Part shown: one piece after another, positions 40,104 through 48,603 of the stretch
Layout: each line of letters begins with the position of its first letter
Position numbering within the stretch: the first letter of the stretch is position 1
Assembly: GCF_015710975.1 (NCBI RefSeq)
Contig: NZ_CP049783.1
Location: 5,404,001-5,468,000 of the forward strand
DNA length: 64,000 nucleotides
DNA from: Paenibacillus polymyxa
GTDB taxonomy: Bacteria > Bacillota > Bacilli > Paenibacillales > Paenibacillaceae
Direction: 5' to 3'
Notes under the pieces: model-generated
Databases searched by the model: none
Seen by the model: only the letters and a program-made list of their open reading frames with translations
What the model was told of the DNA's origin: nothing
Translations under genes and position numbers: made by a program

Positions 40104-41861
40104 TTGTTTTCAGTACTCAAAAATTTAGGCTGGTTTTTTAAAAGAGAACGAAGCCGATACTCCATTGGATTGTTTTTGCTGATTGCGGTTGGCGTTTTGG
40201 AGCTCGCTCCACCTCGGCTGCTAGGCAGCGCCATTGATGAGATTGTACGTGGTTCGATTTCCTGGTCCTCGCTTTGGCGTTATATTTTGTACATCATAGG
40301 GATTCTTGCCGTCATCTACTACATTACGTACATATGGATGCACAAGCTGTTTGGTGGTGCTAATCTGGTGGAGCGCCTATTGCGTACACGTTTTATGAAT
40401 CATTTGCTGCGGATGACCCCTCCATTTTTTGAACGCAATCGTACAGGTGATCTGATGGCTCGTGCCACGAACGATCTTCGCTCTGTAGCAAGTACAGCAG
40501 GCTTCGGTATGTTGACATTAACAGACTCCACTGTCTACCTTACCGTTGTATTGGTTGCCATGGGCACCCTGATTAGCTGGAAGCTAACACTGGCGGCCAT
40601 TCTGCCCCTTCCTTTTATTGCGCTGGCCATGAGTATTTACGGTAAAGCCGTACATGAGCGTTACACACTGGCACAGGATGCATTTGGCGATATGAACGAC
40701 CAGGTGCTGGAGTCGGTGGCAGGTATCCGTGTCATTCGAGCTTATGTGCAAGAACGAATGGACGAAAAACGTTTTGCCGATATTACTGAGGATGTGTTTC
40801 GTAAAAACTTGGCAGTTGCCCGGATGGATGCTCTCTTTGAACCGACGATCCGTTTATGTGTAGGACTTAGTTACGTTATCGGACTCGGGTATGGTATTTA
40901 TCTGGTATTTCATAACGATATCACGCTAGGCGAACTGGTATCTTTTAACATGTATCTAGGAATGATGATTTGGCCGATGTTTGCCATTGGCGAACTGATT
41001 AACATTATGCAGCGCGGTAGCGCTTCCCTGGACCGGGTCAATGAAACTCTCGATGTCCAGCCAGACGTTCAGGATGTAGCCCAACCTGTTCCAGTGGATC
41101 ATCCCGAATCCATCACTATGAAAGACGTGACTTTTCGTTATCCTACCTCCACGGTTGACAATCTGTCACATGTGAATCTGGAGCTCAAACGTGGAGAAAC
41201 ACTAGGTGTCGTCGGTCGAACAGGCAGTGGAAAATCCACTTTGCTCAAACAGCTATTGCATGAATATCCGACTGGCAGTGGTGATATTTTAATCTCCGGC
41301 ACTCGGCTGGAGGACATTGCAGCGGAACAATTACACAGCTGGATTGGCTACGTGCCGCAAGAACAAATTTTGTTCTCCAAATCGGTGCGCGAGAACATTC
41401 AGTTCGGAAAGCCTGGTGCCGATGATGTTTACATCATGGAAGCGATTCGTACGGCCGCCTTTGATCAGGATCTGGGAACTCTGTCCGATGGACTGGATAC
41501 ATTGGTCGGAGAAAAAGGCATCGCCCTGTCCGGCGGTCAGAAGCAGCGTGTTTCGCTTGCGCGCGCCTTTATTGGTGATCCGGATATTCTAGTACTCGAC
41601 GATGCACTATCAGCAGTAGATGCCCGCACGGAAGCACGTATTATTGACAATATCCGTCATAAACGCTCGGGTAAAACAACCTTGATCTCCACCCACCGTC
41701 TATCGGCTGTAGAGCATGCAGATCGGATCGTCGTGCTGGAGCAAGGACGTATTATTGAGGAAGGAACCCACAATGAGCTGCTTCAAGCTGACGGATGGTA
41801 CCGACAACAATATGAACGGCAACAAGTGGAATCTGATCTGACCTCAGGGGAGGTATCCTAA
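40104..41861 (+). CDS. bmrC: Heterodimeric multidrug ABC exporter subunit BmrC
   Basis: An exporter half: six membrane helices then an NBD. It closely matches B. subtilis YheI/BmrC as remembered (LGWFFK, MHKLFGGANL, NRTGDLMARATNDL, NMYLGMMIWPMFAIGELIN). Walker A is GRTGSGKST, signature LSGGQKQR and Walker B ILVLDDALSAVD, with Asp where the catalytic Glu should be, so this is the degenerate site. The start is a TTG at 40104 (MFSVLK), as in the relatives; AAGGA is about 11 bases away. Its stop overlaps the bmrD start by one base. It pumps drugs with BmrD. Confidence 0.93.
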   Translation: MFSVLKNLGWFFKRERSRYSIGLFLLIAVGVLELAPPRLLGSAIDEIVRGSISWSSLWRYILYIIGILAVIYYITYIWMHKLFGGANLVERLLRTRFMNHLLRMTPPFFERNRTGDLMARATNDLRSVASTAGFGMLTLTDSTVYLTVVLVAMGTLISWKLTLAAILPLPFIALAMSIYGKAVHERYTLAQDAFGDMNDQVLESVAGIRVIRAYVQERMDEKRFADITEDVFRKNLAVARMDALFEPTIRLCVGLSYVIGLGYGIYLVFHNDITLGELVSFNMYLGMMIWPMFAIGELINIMQRGSASLDRVNETLDVQPDVQDVAQPVPVDHPESITMKDVTFRYPTSTVDNLSHVNLELKRGETLGVVGRTGSGKSTLLKQLLHEYPTGSGDILISGTRLEDIAAEQLHSWIGYVPQEQILFSKSVRENIQFGKPGADDVYIMEAIRTAAFDQDLGTLSDGLDTLVGEKGIALSGGQKQRVSLARAFIGDPDILVLDDALSAVDARTEARIIDNIRHKRSGKTTLISTHRLSAVEHADRIVVLEQGRIIEEGTHNELLQADGWYRQQYERQQVESDLTSGEVS

Positions 41862-43951
41862 TGAAACCCAATATCGGCAAAAGGCTGTTCCAGTATGCAC
41901 TGACGAGCAAAGCGGGTTTTATTGCCGCTCTCATCGCCCTGGCTATTGGAGTAGCCGCTGAGCTGGCTGGTCCCTTCATCGCCAAAACGATGATTGACGA
42001 CCACATGCTCGCTATTGAAAAACCATTTTATGAAACGACTAGTGTGGACGGCACTGTAAGTTATGCTGGAACCCATTTTAAACGTGAAGATCGCTTTGAG
42101 GCCGGGGAGACCAAAGGGCGCGAAGCGAGGATTTTACAAGTCGGCAGATCTTTTGTATTTGTCGATGGTTCCGTCCAGGTAGCGGATGGTAACCGATCCT
42201 TTACGAACGGTACGCTGACCGTGACACGCGGCTCCGACACCTTTCATTATAAAGCTAAGGCTCTAACGGCTGATGAGCTGTATAGCTTTTACAAACCGGA
42301 AATGCCCGGCATTTTTCAGCTGATTGGGTGGTATTGCTTCTTTTTAGTCGTTTCGATTTTTGCCGAGTTCGGCAAAACATACTGGCTGCAATCCTCGGCG
42401 AACAAAGTCATTCAGAAGCTTCGGCTTGATCTCTATGCACACATTCAGCGCTTGCCAGTTTACTTTTTTGATAACTTACCCGCAGGCAAGGTCGTATCCC
42501 GTGTTACGAATGACACGGAGGCAGTCAAAGATTTGTTTGTGGCTGTACTCTCAAACTTCACTTCAGGGATTGTAACGATGGCAGGGGTATATGTGGCACT
42601 CTTTCTACTGGATTTCAGACTGGGTCTTATCTCTCTATTTATTGTACCGTTGCTGATCTTATGGATTGTATTGTACCGCAAGGTTGCAACCCGCTATAAC
42701 ACGATCATCCGATCCAGGCTCAGCGAGATTAATGCGATTATTAATGAATCCATTCAGGGGATGTCCATTATTCGTGTATTCAGGCATCAGAAACAAACAC
42801 AGCAAGAGTTTGAAGAGTTAAATGATGACTATATGAAGCATCAGAATAAAATGCTGAATTTGAACGCTTTTACTTCGCACAATTTGGTCAACGTGTTGAG
42901 AAACCTCGCCTTCGCTGTCGTGTTGTGGTATTTTGGATCTGCGGCGCTTGGTACTACAGGTAGTGCGATATCACTAGGGGTATTGTATGCCTTCGTCGAT
43001 GTGCTGGGTCGATTGTTCCAACCTATAACGGGGATGGTCAACCAGCTCGCCGTACTGGATACTTCCATCGTATCCTCAGGACGCGTATTTGAATTGATGG
43101 ACGAAACTGGAGAGCCGGTGACAGATGGTACGATGCCGCGTTACAAAGGCCAGGTAGAATTTAATGATGTTTCCTTTGCCTACAAAAAGGATGATGTGCT
43201 TAAGCATATTTCCTTTACAGCACAGCCCGGCCAAACGGTTGCTCTTGTCGGGCATACCGGATCAGGTAAGAGCTCGATTATCAACCTGCTATTCCGGTTC
43301 TATGATCCGCAAAAAGGAACGATCACCATTGACGGAACGCCTGTCAAAAGTATTCCTAAGCAATGGCTTCGCCATCATATGGGTATTGTTCTTCAAGATC
43401 CATATTTGTTCACAGGTACGGTAGCCTCTAATGTCAGTCTCGGAGATAGTAGAATCACGAGAGAGCAGGTGAATAAAGCGCTGCATGACGTTGGCGCCGA
43501 CAAACTGCTAGCCCATTTGCCCCAAGGATTTGATGAGCCTGTTGTTGAAAAAGGCAGCACCTTATCCGCCGGGCAACGTCAGCTTATTTCTTTCGCTCGC
43601 GCGTTAGCCTTTGATCCGGCCATTTTAATTCTGGATGAAGCTACCGCCAATATTGATACCGAAACGGAAGCGCTCATCCAATCTGCTCTTGAAGTGCTCA
43701 AAAAGGGACGTACGACCTTTATCATTGCCCACCGTTTGTCCACCATTCGTAGTGCAGACCAAATTTTAGTGCTGCATCGGGGTGAAATTGTTGAACGGGG
43801 TAGCCATGACGAGCTTATGGCCCAAGGTGGACGTTACTTCCAAATGTATCAACTTCAGTCAGGAACGGTTGCAGCAGAATCTGCGTCTTCCTCAGCTACA
43901 CCTTCTGCGCAAAATGACTTGCTTACAGGTAAAGTCGCATTTAAAGCTTAA
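41861..43951 (+). CDS. bmrD: Heterodimeric multidrug ABC exporter subunit BmrD
   Basis: The partner half-transporter, 696 residues. A large external insertion (about residues 50-140) sits between the first two membrane helices, as in BmrD. The NBD has Walker A GHTGSGKSS, signature LSAGQRQ and Walker B ILILDEATANID with the catalytic Glu, so it holds the active ATP site of the pair. GGGGAGG lies before the ATG at 41861, which shares a base with the bmrC stop (TAATG). A Ser/Ala-rich tail ends the protein. The operon closes with the terminator at 43994. Confidence 0.93.
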   Translation: MKPNIGKRLFQYALTSKAGFIAALIALAIGVAAELAGPFIAKTMIDDHMLAIEKPFYETTSVDGTVSYAGTHFKREDRFEAGETKGREARILQVGRSFVFVDGSVQVADGNRSFTNGTLTVTRGSDTFHYKAKALTADELYSFYKPEMPGIFQLIGWYCFFLVVSIFAEFGKTYWLQSSANKVIQKLRLDLYAHIQRLPVYFFDNLPAGKVVSRVTNDTEAVKDLFVAVLSNFTSGIVTMAGVYVALFLLDFRLGLISLFIVPLLILWIVLYRKVATRYNTIIRSRLSEINAIINESIQGMSIIRVFRHQKQTQQEFEELNDDYMKHQNKMLNLNAFTSHNLVNVLRNLAFAVVLWYFGSAALGTTGSAISLGVLYAFVDVLGRLFQPITGMVNQLAVLDTSIVSSGRVFELMDETGEPVTDGTMPRYKGQVEFNDVSFAYKKDDVLKHISFTAQPGQTVALVGHTGSGKSSIINLLFRFYDPQKGTITIDGTPVKSIPKQWLRHHMGIVLQDPYLFTGTVASNVSLGDSRITREQVNKALHDVGADKLLAHLPQGFDEPVVEKGSTLSAGQRQLISFARALAFDPAILILDEATANIDTETEALIQSALEVLKKGRTTFIIAHRLSTIRSADQILVLHRGEIVERGSHDELMAQGGRYFQMYQLQSGTVAAESASSSATPSAQNDLLTGKVAFKA

Positions 43952-43993
43952 ATAATACTAGAGCCTGGGGCTAACAATTAATATTTAGCATGA

Positions 43994-44037
43994 AAAAGCC
44001 AGCGGTCTCCATTCATATTGGGGACTCGCTGGCTTTA
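43994..44037 (+). terminator. Terminator of the bmr operon
   Basis: AAAGCCAGCG pairs with CGCTGGCTTT, continued by GTCTCC/GGGGAC pairs, and T-rich sequence follows. Confidence 0.85.
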
Positions 44038-44063
44038 TTTTATATATGACATATCTTGTCGTT

Positions 44064-45032
44064 TTATTTAGCTACAGACGTGCCTGTACCTGTGGGAGGA
44101 AGCATTGTTCCATCGGCTGCTTTGAGCGTAACCTTATACTTACTATCTATCAATGTACTGGTGTGGGTATCTGTAATGACTTGAATGTTCATTTCCCCTG
44201 GTTTTGGACTCGTCAGCTTGTAGTAAATGACCGCATTCGTATCATCTACGTAGTCGATGTGATCCACTTCAATACCGTAACCTGGATTAGGTGCCTGAAG
44301 ACGAGTGATGGTTACTTTGTTCTGCTGGTCATTCGCCTTCTCTATGCTCATGCTAATATTGGTTTGTTGATCTGAATCTACAGGCTCAGCTGGATTTTCC
44401 GGAGTGGCTTGCACCGGTTTATGATTTTGTACAAACTCGGATGCATGATAGACCATTTCTGCTGCCTCCATCCGCGTTACTTTACGATCCGGGTTAAAGT
44501 TATTCTTTTCATCCAATGTTGCAATTTTGGTCAACAAAAGAAATTGAACTGCTTCGTTCGACTCTTGGTCTAATTTTTTGCCATCTGCTACGTTAATAAG
44601 CATACGGACCGTTGGATATTCCCCCGTTGCACTCACTGCTTTATACAGAATATTCGCGAATTGCTCCCTAGTCATGCGGGTGCTTGGATCAATATCCGGT
44701 GATAGAGGGATTTGGTGCTGGACTGCAATCCGATAGGAATCGGCATACCATGCGGAAGCCGGAATGTTTGCAAAGGAGCCCGTTGTAAAATCAGGCATAA
44801 CCTGAAGATCCATCGCCCGAACAACCAAGTGTACTCCTTGTGCATACGTGAGCGTTTGATCCGGTGCAAACTTATCCTTGGTTATCCCTTGAATAATTCC
44901 TTTGTTCTGAAGTGAACTTACGATCTTCTCCTGCTCAGCTCCCTTTATATCACGAAAGGCAGAAGCCGACGTAGCCACAGCCAATGAACAGACGACAAGC
45001 AGCGCAGCTGCCACGCTTTTATTTTTGATCAT
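44064..45032 (-). CDS. SLH-domain protein with PrcB-like C-terminus
   Basis: A Sec signal peptide (MIKNKSVAAALLVVCSLAVA, cleavage after ASA) is followed by SLH repeats: AFRDIKGAEQEKIVSSLQNK and KFAPDQTLTYAQGVHLVVRA, then SAWYADSYRIAVQ, STRMTREQFANILYKAV and NFNPDRKVTRMEAAEMVY. SLH repeats bind pyruvylated cell-wall polymer. The C-terminal about 80 residues (LQAPNPGYGIEVDHIDYVDD, PKPGEMNIQVITDTHTS) look like the PrcB C-terminal or protease-inhibitor-like domain. The ATG at 45032 is preferred because GGAGG lies over the earlier ATG. It should sit on the cell surface; ligand unknown. Confidence 0.85.
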   Translation of the reverse strand: MIKNKSVAAALLVVCSLAVATSASAFRDIKGAEQEKIVSSLQNKGIIQGITKDKFAPDQTLTYAQGVHLVVRAMDLQVMPDFTTGSFANIPASAWYADSYRIAVQHQIPLSPDIDPSTRMTREQFANILYKAVSATGEYPTVRMLINVADGKKLDQESNEAVQFLLLTKIATLDEKNNFNPDRKVTRMEAAEMVYHASEFVQNHKPVQATPENPAEPVDSDQQTNISMSIEKANDQQNKVTITRLQAPNPGYGIEVDHIDYVDDTNAVIYYKLTSPKPGEMNIQVITDTHTSTLIDSKYKVTLKAADGTMLPPTGTGTSVAK

Positions 45033-45308
45033 GAGATACACCTCCATGTTTACTTTGCTTCTATACTTACGGACGCAATAAAACCATCAAATGTTTCAAA
45101 TATGCACAAATTGGTTGCAAAACAATGGAATACCCTGCGATTAGTGTAACCCGTCTTGCTCTTTTCTGCTCACCATCTCCATGCAAACCCAAAAGTGTCT
45201 ATGATAGTTTTCCTTTTGCAGCGCCTTTTAGAGAAAAGAGCTGATTCGCAGTAATTTTAGCTAGCAAAAGCAGCAGTGTACCTAACAAAAATACCCACTT
45301 GTGGTAGC

Positions 45309-47033
45309 TTACATCCGGTTAGGGGCTTTCAGTCCAAGAAGTCGCAGTGTACTTGCCAGCATATCTGCAGTCTGTTCCGCCAACTGAATGCGCCACTGTC
45401 CACCATCGACAATCCTTTCCTTAGCGTAAAAACGGTTGAACGCCTGTGCTGTATCCAATGCAAATCTAGCAATAACCGAAGGTTCCAGTTGCTGAGCAGC
45501 ACGTATCAGCTGCCCGTGATAACGATCCAACTGCTTAAGCAAGGCCCAACCTGCGTCACCCAGCATTTCATCCGAAACGATATTCAAATCAGGAGAATGC
45601 CCTTCTTGACCAAGGACGTTGTCACTGGAATTAGAATCAACATCAGCGCGTGCGCGAGCTTTCTCCAGAAGGCTGCGTATACGCGCATGGGTATACTGCA
45701 CATAAGGGCCAGTCTCACCTTCGAAGGTCAATGCCTCCTCCAACGAAAAATCCACTTCATTCAGACGGTTATTTTTTAAATCGCCAAAAATAACCGCGCC
45801 GATGCCGACGTCTTCAGCTATTGCCTCTTGTTCCAGCAAATTGGGATTCTTCTCCGTAATAATGGCTTGAGCACGCGCTACAGCTTCATCCAGCACTTCC
45901 TCCAGTTTCACCACCTTGCCACGTCTTGTGGACATTTTTTTGCCTGCAAACCGCATTAAACCAAACGGTACATGCTCACATTGCTCTGCCCATGCCTCCC
46001 CTGCATGCTTGAGCACCGCAAATACCTGTTGGAAATGTAACTTCTGTTCCCCGCCAACGACATACAACAGCCGATCAGCCTTCATCACTTCATGACGATA
46101 AATCGCTGTGGCCAGATCACGGGTGGGATAAATGGTAGTCCCATCCTTCTTCAAAATAAGACACGGCGGTAGCTGCTCGTCTTCCAGACGAACCACAAGT
46201 GCTCCATCACTTTCCTCCAGCAATCCTTTTGCTCTTAATTGGGCAACAACTGCCTGCATTTTATCATTGTAAAAGCTTTCCCCCAACACATGGTCAAACG
46301 AAATGTTAAGACGTTGGTACATACGATCAAATTCACCCAGACTGACTTCAACAAAAAACTCCCATAGTTGTTGAGCCTCAGTATCCCCGTGCTCCAAACG
46401 TCGGAACCACTCGCGGCCTTCATCCTCCAAAGACGGGTCATGCTCAGCCTCCTGATGAAAACGGACATATAACTTCAATGATTCCCCGATCGGATCCTGT
46501 TGTAGCTGCTCTTCATTGCCCCATCTTTTATAGGCCGCAATTTGCTTGCCAAATTGTGTCCCCCAATCCCCTAGATGATTCACACTAATCGGTACATATC
46601 CGGTTTCACTAAGTATGCGATACAAGGCGGCACCGATAACAGTAGAGCGAAGATGACCGATACCAAATGGTTTGGCAATATTGGGCGAGGACATATCAAT
46701 TACTACTCGCTGTCCATGCCCAATATTGGGCTTGAGAAACTCAGTCTTGCTCAATTCAGCTAGCATCGGTGGAATATGAACAGATCGATCCAATGTAATA
46801 TTTACATAGGCACCCGATGCTGTAGCGGTTAGACCCGCTTCATGGCTTACTAGCTCTGCCAATTCCATTGCAATATGCTGTGGAGACTTTCGAAATTTCT
46901 TAGCCAGCACAAAACAGGGAAACGCCACATCTCCCCATTCAGGCTGCGGAGGCACCTCGAATAAAGATAAAACTTCTTTCTCCTCCAAGCCCGTATGAGC
47001 TAAAATAGCTTGGGTAGCAATCATCAACAACAT
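45309..47033 (-). CDS. argS: Arginyl-tRNA synthetase, T-box controlled
   Basis: A class I synthetase, 574 residues. The HIGH-like motif is SSPNIAKPFGIGHLRSTVIG, the KMSKS-like motif KKMSTRRGKV, and the C-terminal DALR anticodon domain includes AFNRFYAKERI. It charges tRNA(Arg) with arginine in the cytosol. GGAGAG precedes the ATG. A T-box with an apparent CGC specifier lies upstream. Paenibacillus genomes commonly carry another argS copy; if so, this is the inducible one. The gene is intact and monocistronic. Confidence 0.93.
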   Translation of the reverse strand: MLLMIATQAILAHTGLEEKEVLSLFEVPPQPEWGDVAFPCFVLAKKFRKSPQHIAMELAELVSHEAGLTATASGAYVNITLDRSVHIPPMLAELSKTEFLKPNIGHGQRVVIDMSSPNIAKPFGIGHLRSTVIGAALYRILSETGYVPISVNHLGDWGTQFGKQIAAYKRWGNEEQLQQDPIGESLKLYVRFHQEAEHDPSLEDEGREWFRRLEHGDTEAQQLWEFFVEVSLGEFDRMYQRLNISFDHVLGESFYNDKMQAVVAQLRAKGLLEESDGALVVRLEDEQLPPCLILKKDGTTIYPTRDLATAIYRHEVMKADRLLYVVGGEQKLHFQQVFAVLKHAGEAWAEQCEHVPFGLMRFAGKKMSTRRGKVVKLEEVLDEAVARAQAIITEKNPNLLEQEAIAEDVGIGAVIFGDLKNNRLNEVDFSLEEALTFEGETGPYVQYTHARIRSLLEKARARADVDSNSSDNVLGQEGHSPDLNIVSDEMLGDAGWALLKQLDRYHGQLIRAAQQLEPSVIARFALDTAQAFNRFYAKERIVDGGQWRIQLAEQTADMLASTLRLLGLKAPNRM

Positions 47034-47065
47034 GTTCCTCTCTCCTTCTTTTTATAGGATCTAAC

Positions 47066-47352
47066 AAAAAAAGCCCTCGTCTCTTGATATAATCAAGAGA
47101 CGAGAACTTCGATATCCCCGCGGTACCACTCTTCGTAAATCGGTTGTGTAGATAAAGCTAGCTTACACAAATCGCGATTTCACTCCATTGACAAATAACG
47201 GTGTCAGCCGGGTTGATCTACTAGAAGTTCTTATCGTTGGATCAACCGTCTCCCGGGTGCGCTTCACATCGGATTTCATACCGGCTTCCACCTCTTCCGG
47301 CTCGCTGTAATGATACGGTTCCGTTGCTACTCTCCCGTTCCTTGACGTTAAT
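47066..47352 (-). promoter_or_regulatory. T-box leader of argS (specifier CGC, Arg)
   Basis: On the minus strand the leader contains the AGAGTGGTACCGCG T-box (about 47116-47132), which pairs with the tRNA acceptor end, and a terminator (CTCGTCTCTTGAT/ATCAAGAGACGAG, 47076-47104, with T7). Stem I has the AGTA element, and GAAG-CGC-ACC at 47262-47255 reads as an Arg CGC specifier followed by the expected A. Uncharged tRNA(Arg) would stabilise the antiterminator and switch argS on. Confidence 0.9.
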
Positions 47353-47359
47353 TCCCACC

Positions 47360-47388
47360 ATTATACAAACCTATTTAGTAGAAAGCAA
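47360..47388 (-). promoter_or_regulatory. SigA promoter of the argS T-box
   Basis: TTGCTT, a 17-base spacer and a perfect TATAAT (47365-47360) precede the leader. Confidence 0.75.
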
Positions 47389-47428
47389 CCTTTTATTCCC
47401 TCTTTAGGGACTAGTTCTGTATATGTAA

Positions 47429-47758
47429 TTACACTGCCACCAATTGGCGACAAGCCTCAACACAATGACGGCAGGCCTCTGCACAATGTTTGCAATGATT
47501 ATGGGAATGCTTGCTACATTCAGCAGCACATACCTCACAGGCTTTGGCGCATAGCTCACAGATTTCCTCGGCAAAATCCGTTCCGCGCTGCAACATTTGA
47601 GCAGCAAACCCACATATCTCTGCGCATTCCCTACTCACTCGAATACATTCACGCAGCATAGCTAAATCATATTCCTTCAAACTTGCTACATAGCATACAT
47701 TGCAAGCGTTCATACATTCCAGGCAAGCATCCACGCATTTTTGGTATGAATGATTCAT
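47429..47758 (-). CDS. Cys-rich four-helix copper-binding protein (Csp-like)
   Basis: The 109-residue protein is full of CxxC and CxxxC pairs on helices: KCVDACLECMNACNVCY, CAEICGF, CELCAKACEVCAAECSKHSH and HCKHCAEACRHCVEACR. This is the DUF326/Csp family (YhjQ-like), a four-helix bundle that stores Cu(I) in its core. It has no signal peptide and should be cytosolic. GGGAGG lies before the ATG. No copper-regulator gene is adjacent. Binding is inferred from the family. Confidence 0.9.
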   Translation of the reverse strand: MNHSYQKCVDACLECMNACNVCYVASLKEYDLAMLRECIRVSRECAEICGFAAQMLQRGTDFAEEICELCAKACEVCAAECSKHSHNHCKHCAEACRHCVEACRQLVAV

Positions 47759-48021
47759 AATACATTACCTCCCAGTTGTTGATCCTGCTGTACTATTACC
47801 CGCTGAGCCTTGAAATTAATCAATTGATGTTCGCGCTTTCAACAAAATAAACCCAGAAAATCCCGACTTATGTAAGGAAGTGTACTATATTCCAAGGTGC
47901 AAGCGCAAGGATATTAATCACATAACTTTTTATCCCTCGTTTCTGACTTGCATCCAGTCGGTCATTCCTCTATTGTAAAAAAAGAATATGCTTAACCATG
48001 AATCAAGGAGTGAAGATTGTA

Positions 48022-48537
48022 ATGAACATAACATCTGTAGAGGAGCACCGACGGGAGTCTCCGCAGCAGGTTAACTGCATGGTCGTGACCGTCTCTGATA
48101 CACGAACCATGGAAACCGATACTGGGGGACGACTGCTCAAGGAACTACTAGAAACGAATGGGTATAGGGTTGTTCGATATGTTATCGTCAAAGACGACTA
48201 TGAGGGTATCCGACAGTTGGTAACCGAAGCTGCAGCACATGAGGACATCGAGGCTGTACTTTTAACAGGTGGTACTGGCATTTCTCCGCGTGATACTACA
48301 TATGAAGCCATCTCCTCTTTACTGGATAAGGAACTACCTGGCTTTGGTGAAATCTTCCGTTACTTAAGCTTTGCTGAGGACATTGGATCAGCAGCTATAT
48401 TAAGCCGGGCTGTAGCGGGTACTGTGGGCCAGACAGCTGTGTTTTCTATGCCTGGCTCCCGCGGAGCCGTTCGTTTGGCAATGGAACGCATTATTGTCCC
48501 TGAACTGCGACATGTGATGAGAGAAATTTATAAATAA
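48022..48537 (+). CDS. moaB: MoaB/MogA-type molybdenum cofactor protein
   Basis: The 171-residue protein has the molybdopterin-binding fold motifs: VVTVSDTRTMETDTGG, LLTGGTGISPRDTTYEAI and FSMPGSRGAVRLAME. MoaB/MogA adenylylates molybdopterin before metal insertion. AAGGAG is eleven bases before the ATG at 48022; an ATG at 47998 lacks a site. No other cofactor gene is in the window. It is followed by a strong shared terminator. Confidence 0.9.
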   Translation: MNITSVEEHRRESPQQVNCMVVTVSDTRTMETDTGGRLLKELLETNGYRVVRYVIVKDDYEGIRQLVTEAAAHEDIEAVLLTGGTGISPRDTTYEAISSLLDKELPGFGEIFRYLSFAEDIGSAAILSRAVAGTVGQTAVFSMPGSRGAVRLAMERIIVPELRHVMREIYK

Positions 48538-48564
48538 GCTCTTATTCCACACATGCGCCGACAC

Positions 48565-48599
48565 AAAAAGGCACCCCATATATGAATGAGGTGCCTTTT
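48565..48599. terminator. Bidirectional terminator between moaB and pncB
   Basis: AAAAGGCACC pairs perfectly with GGTGCCTTTT, with T or A runs on both flanks. Confidence 0.88.
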
Positions 48600-48603
48600 C
48601 ACA

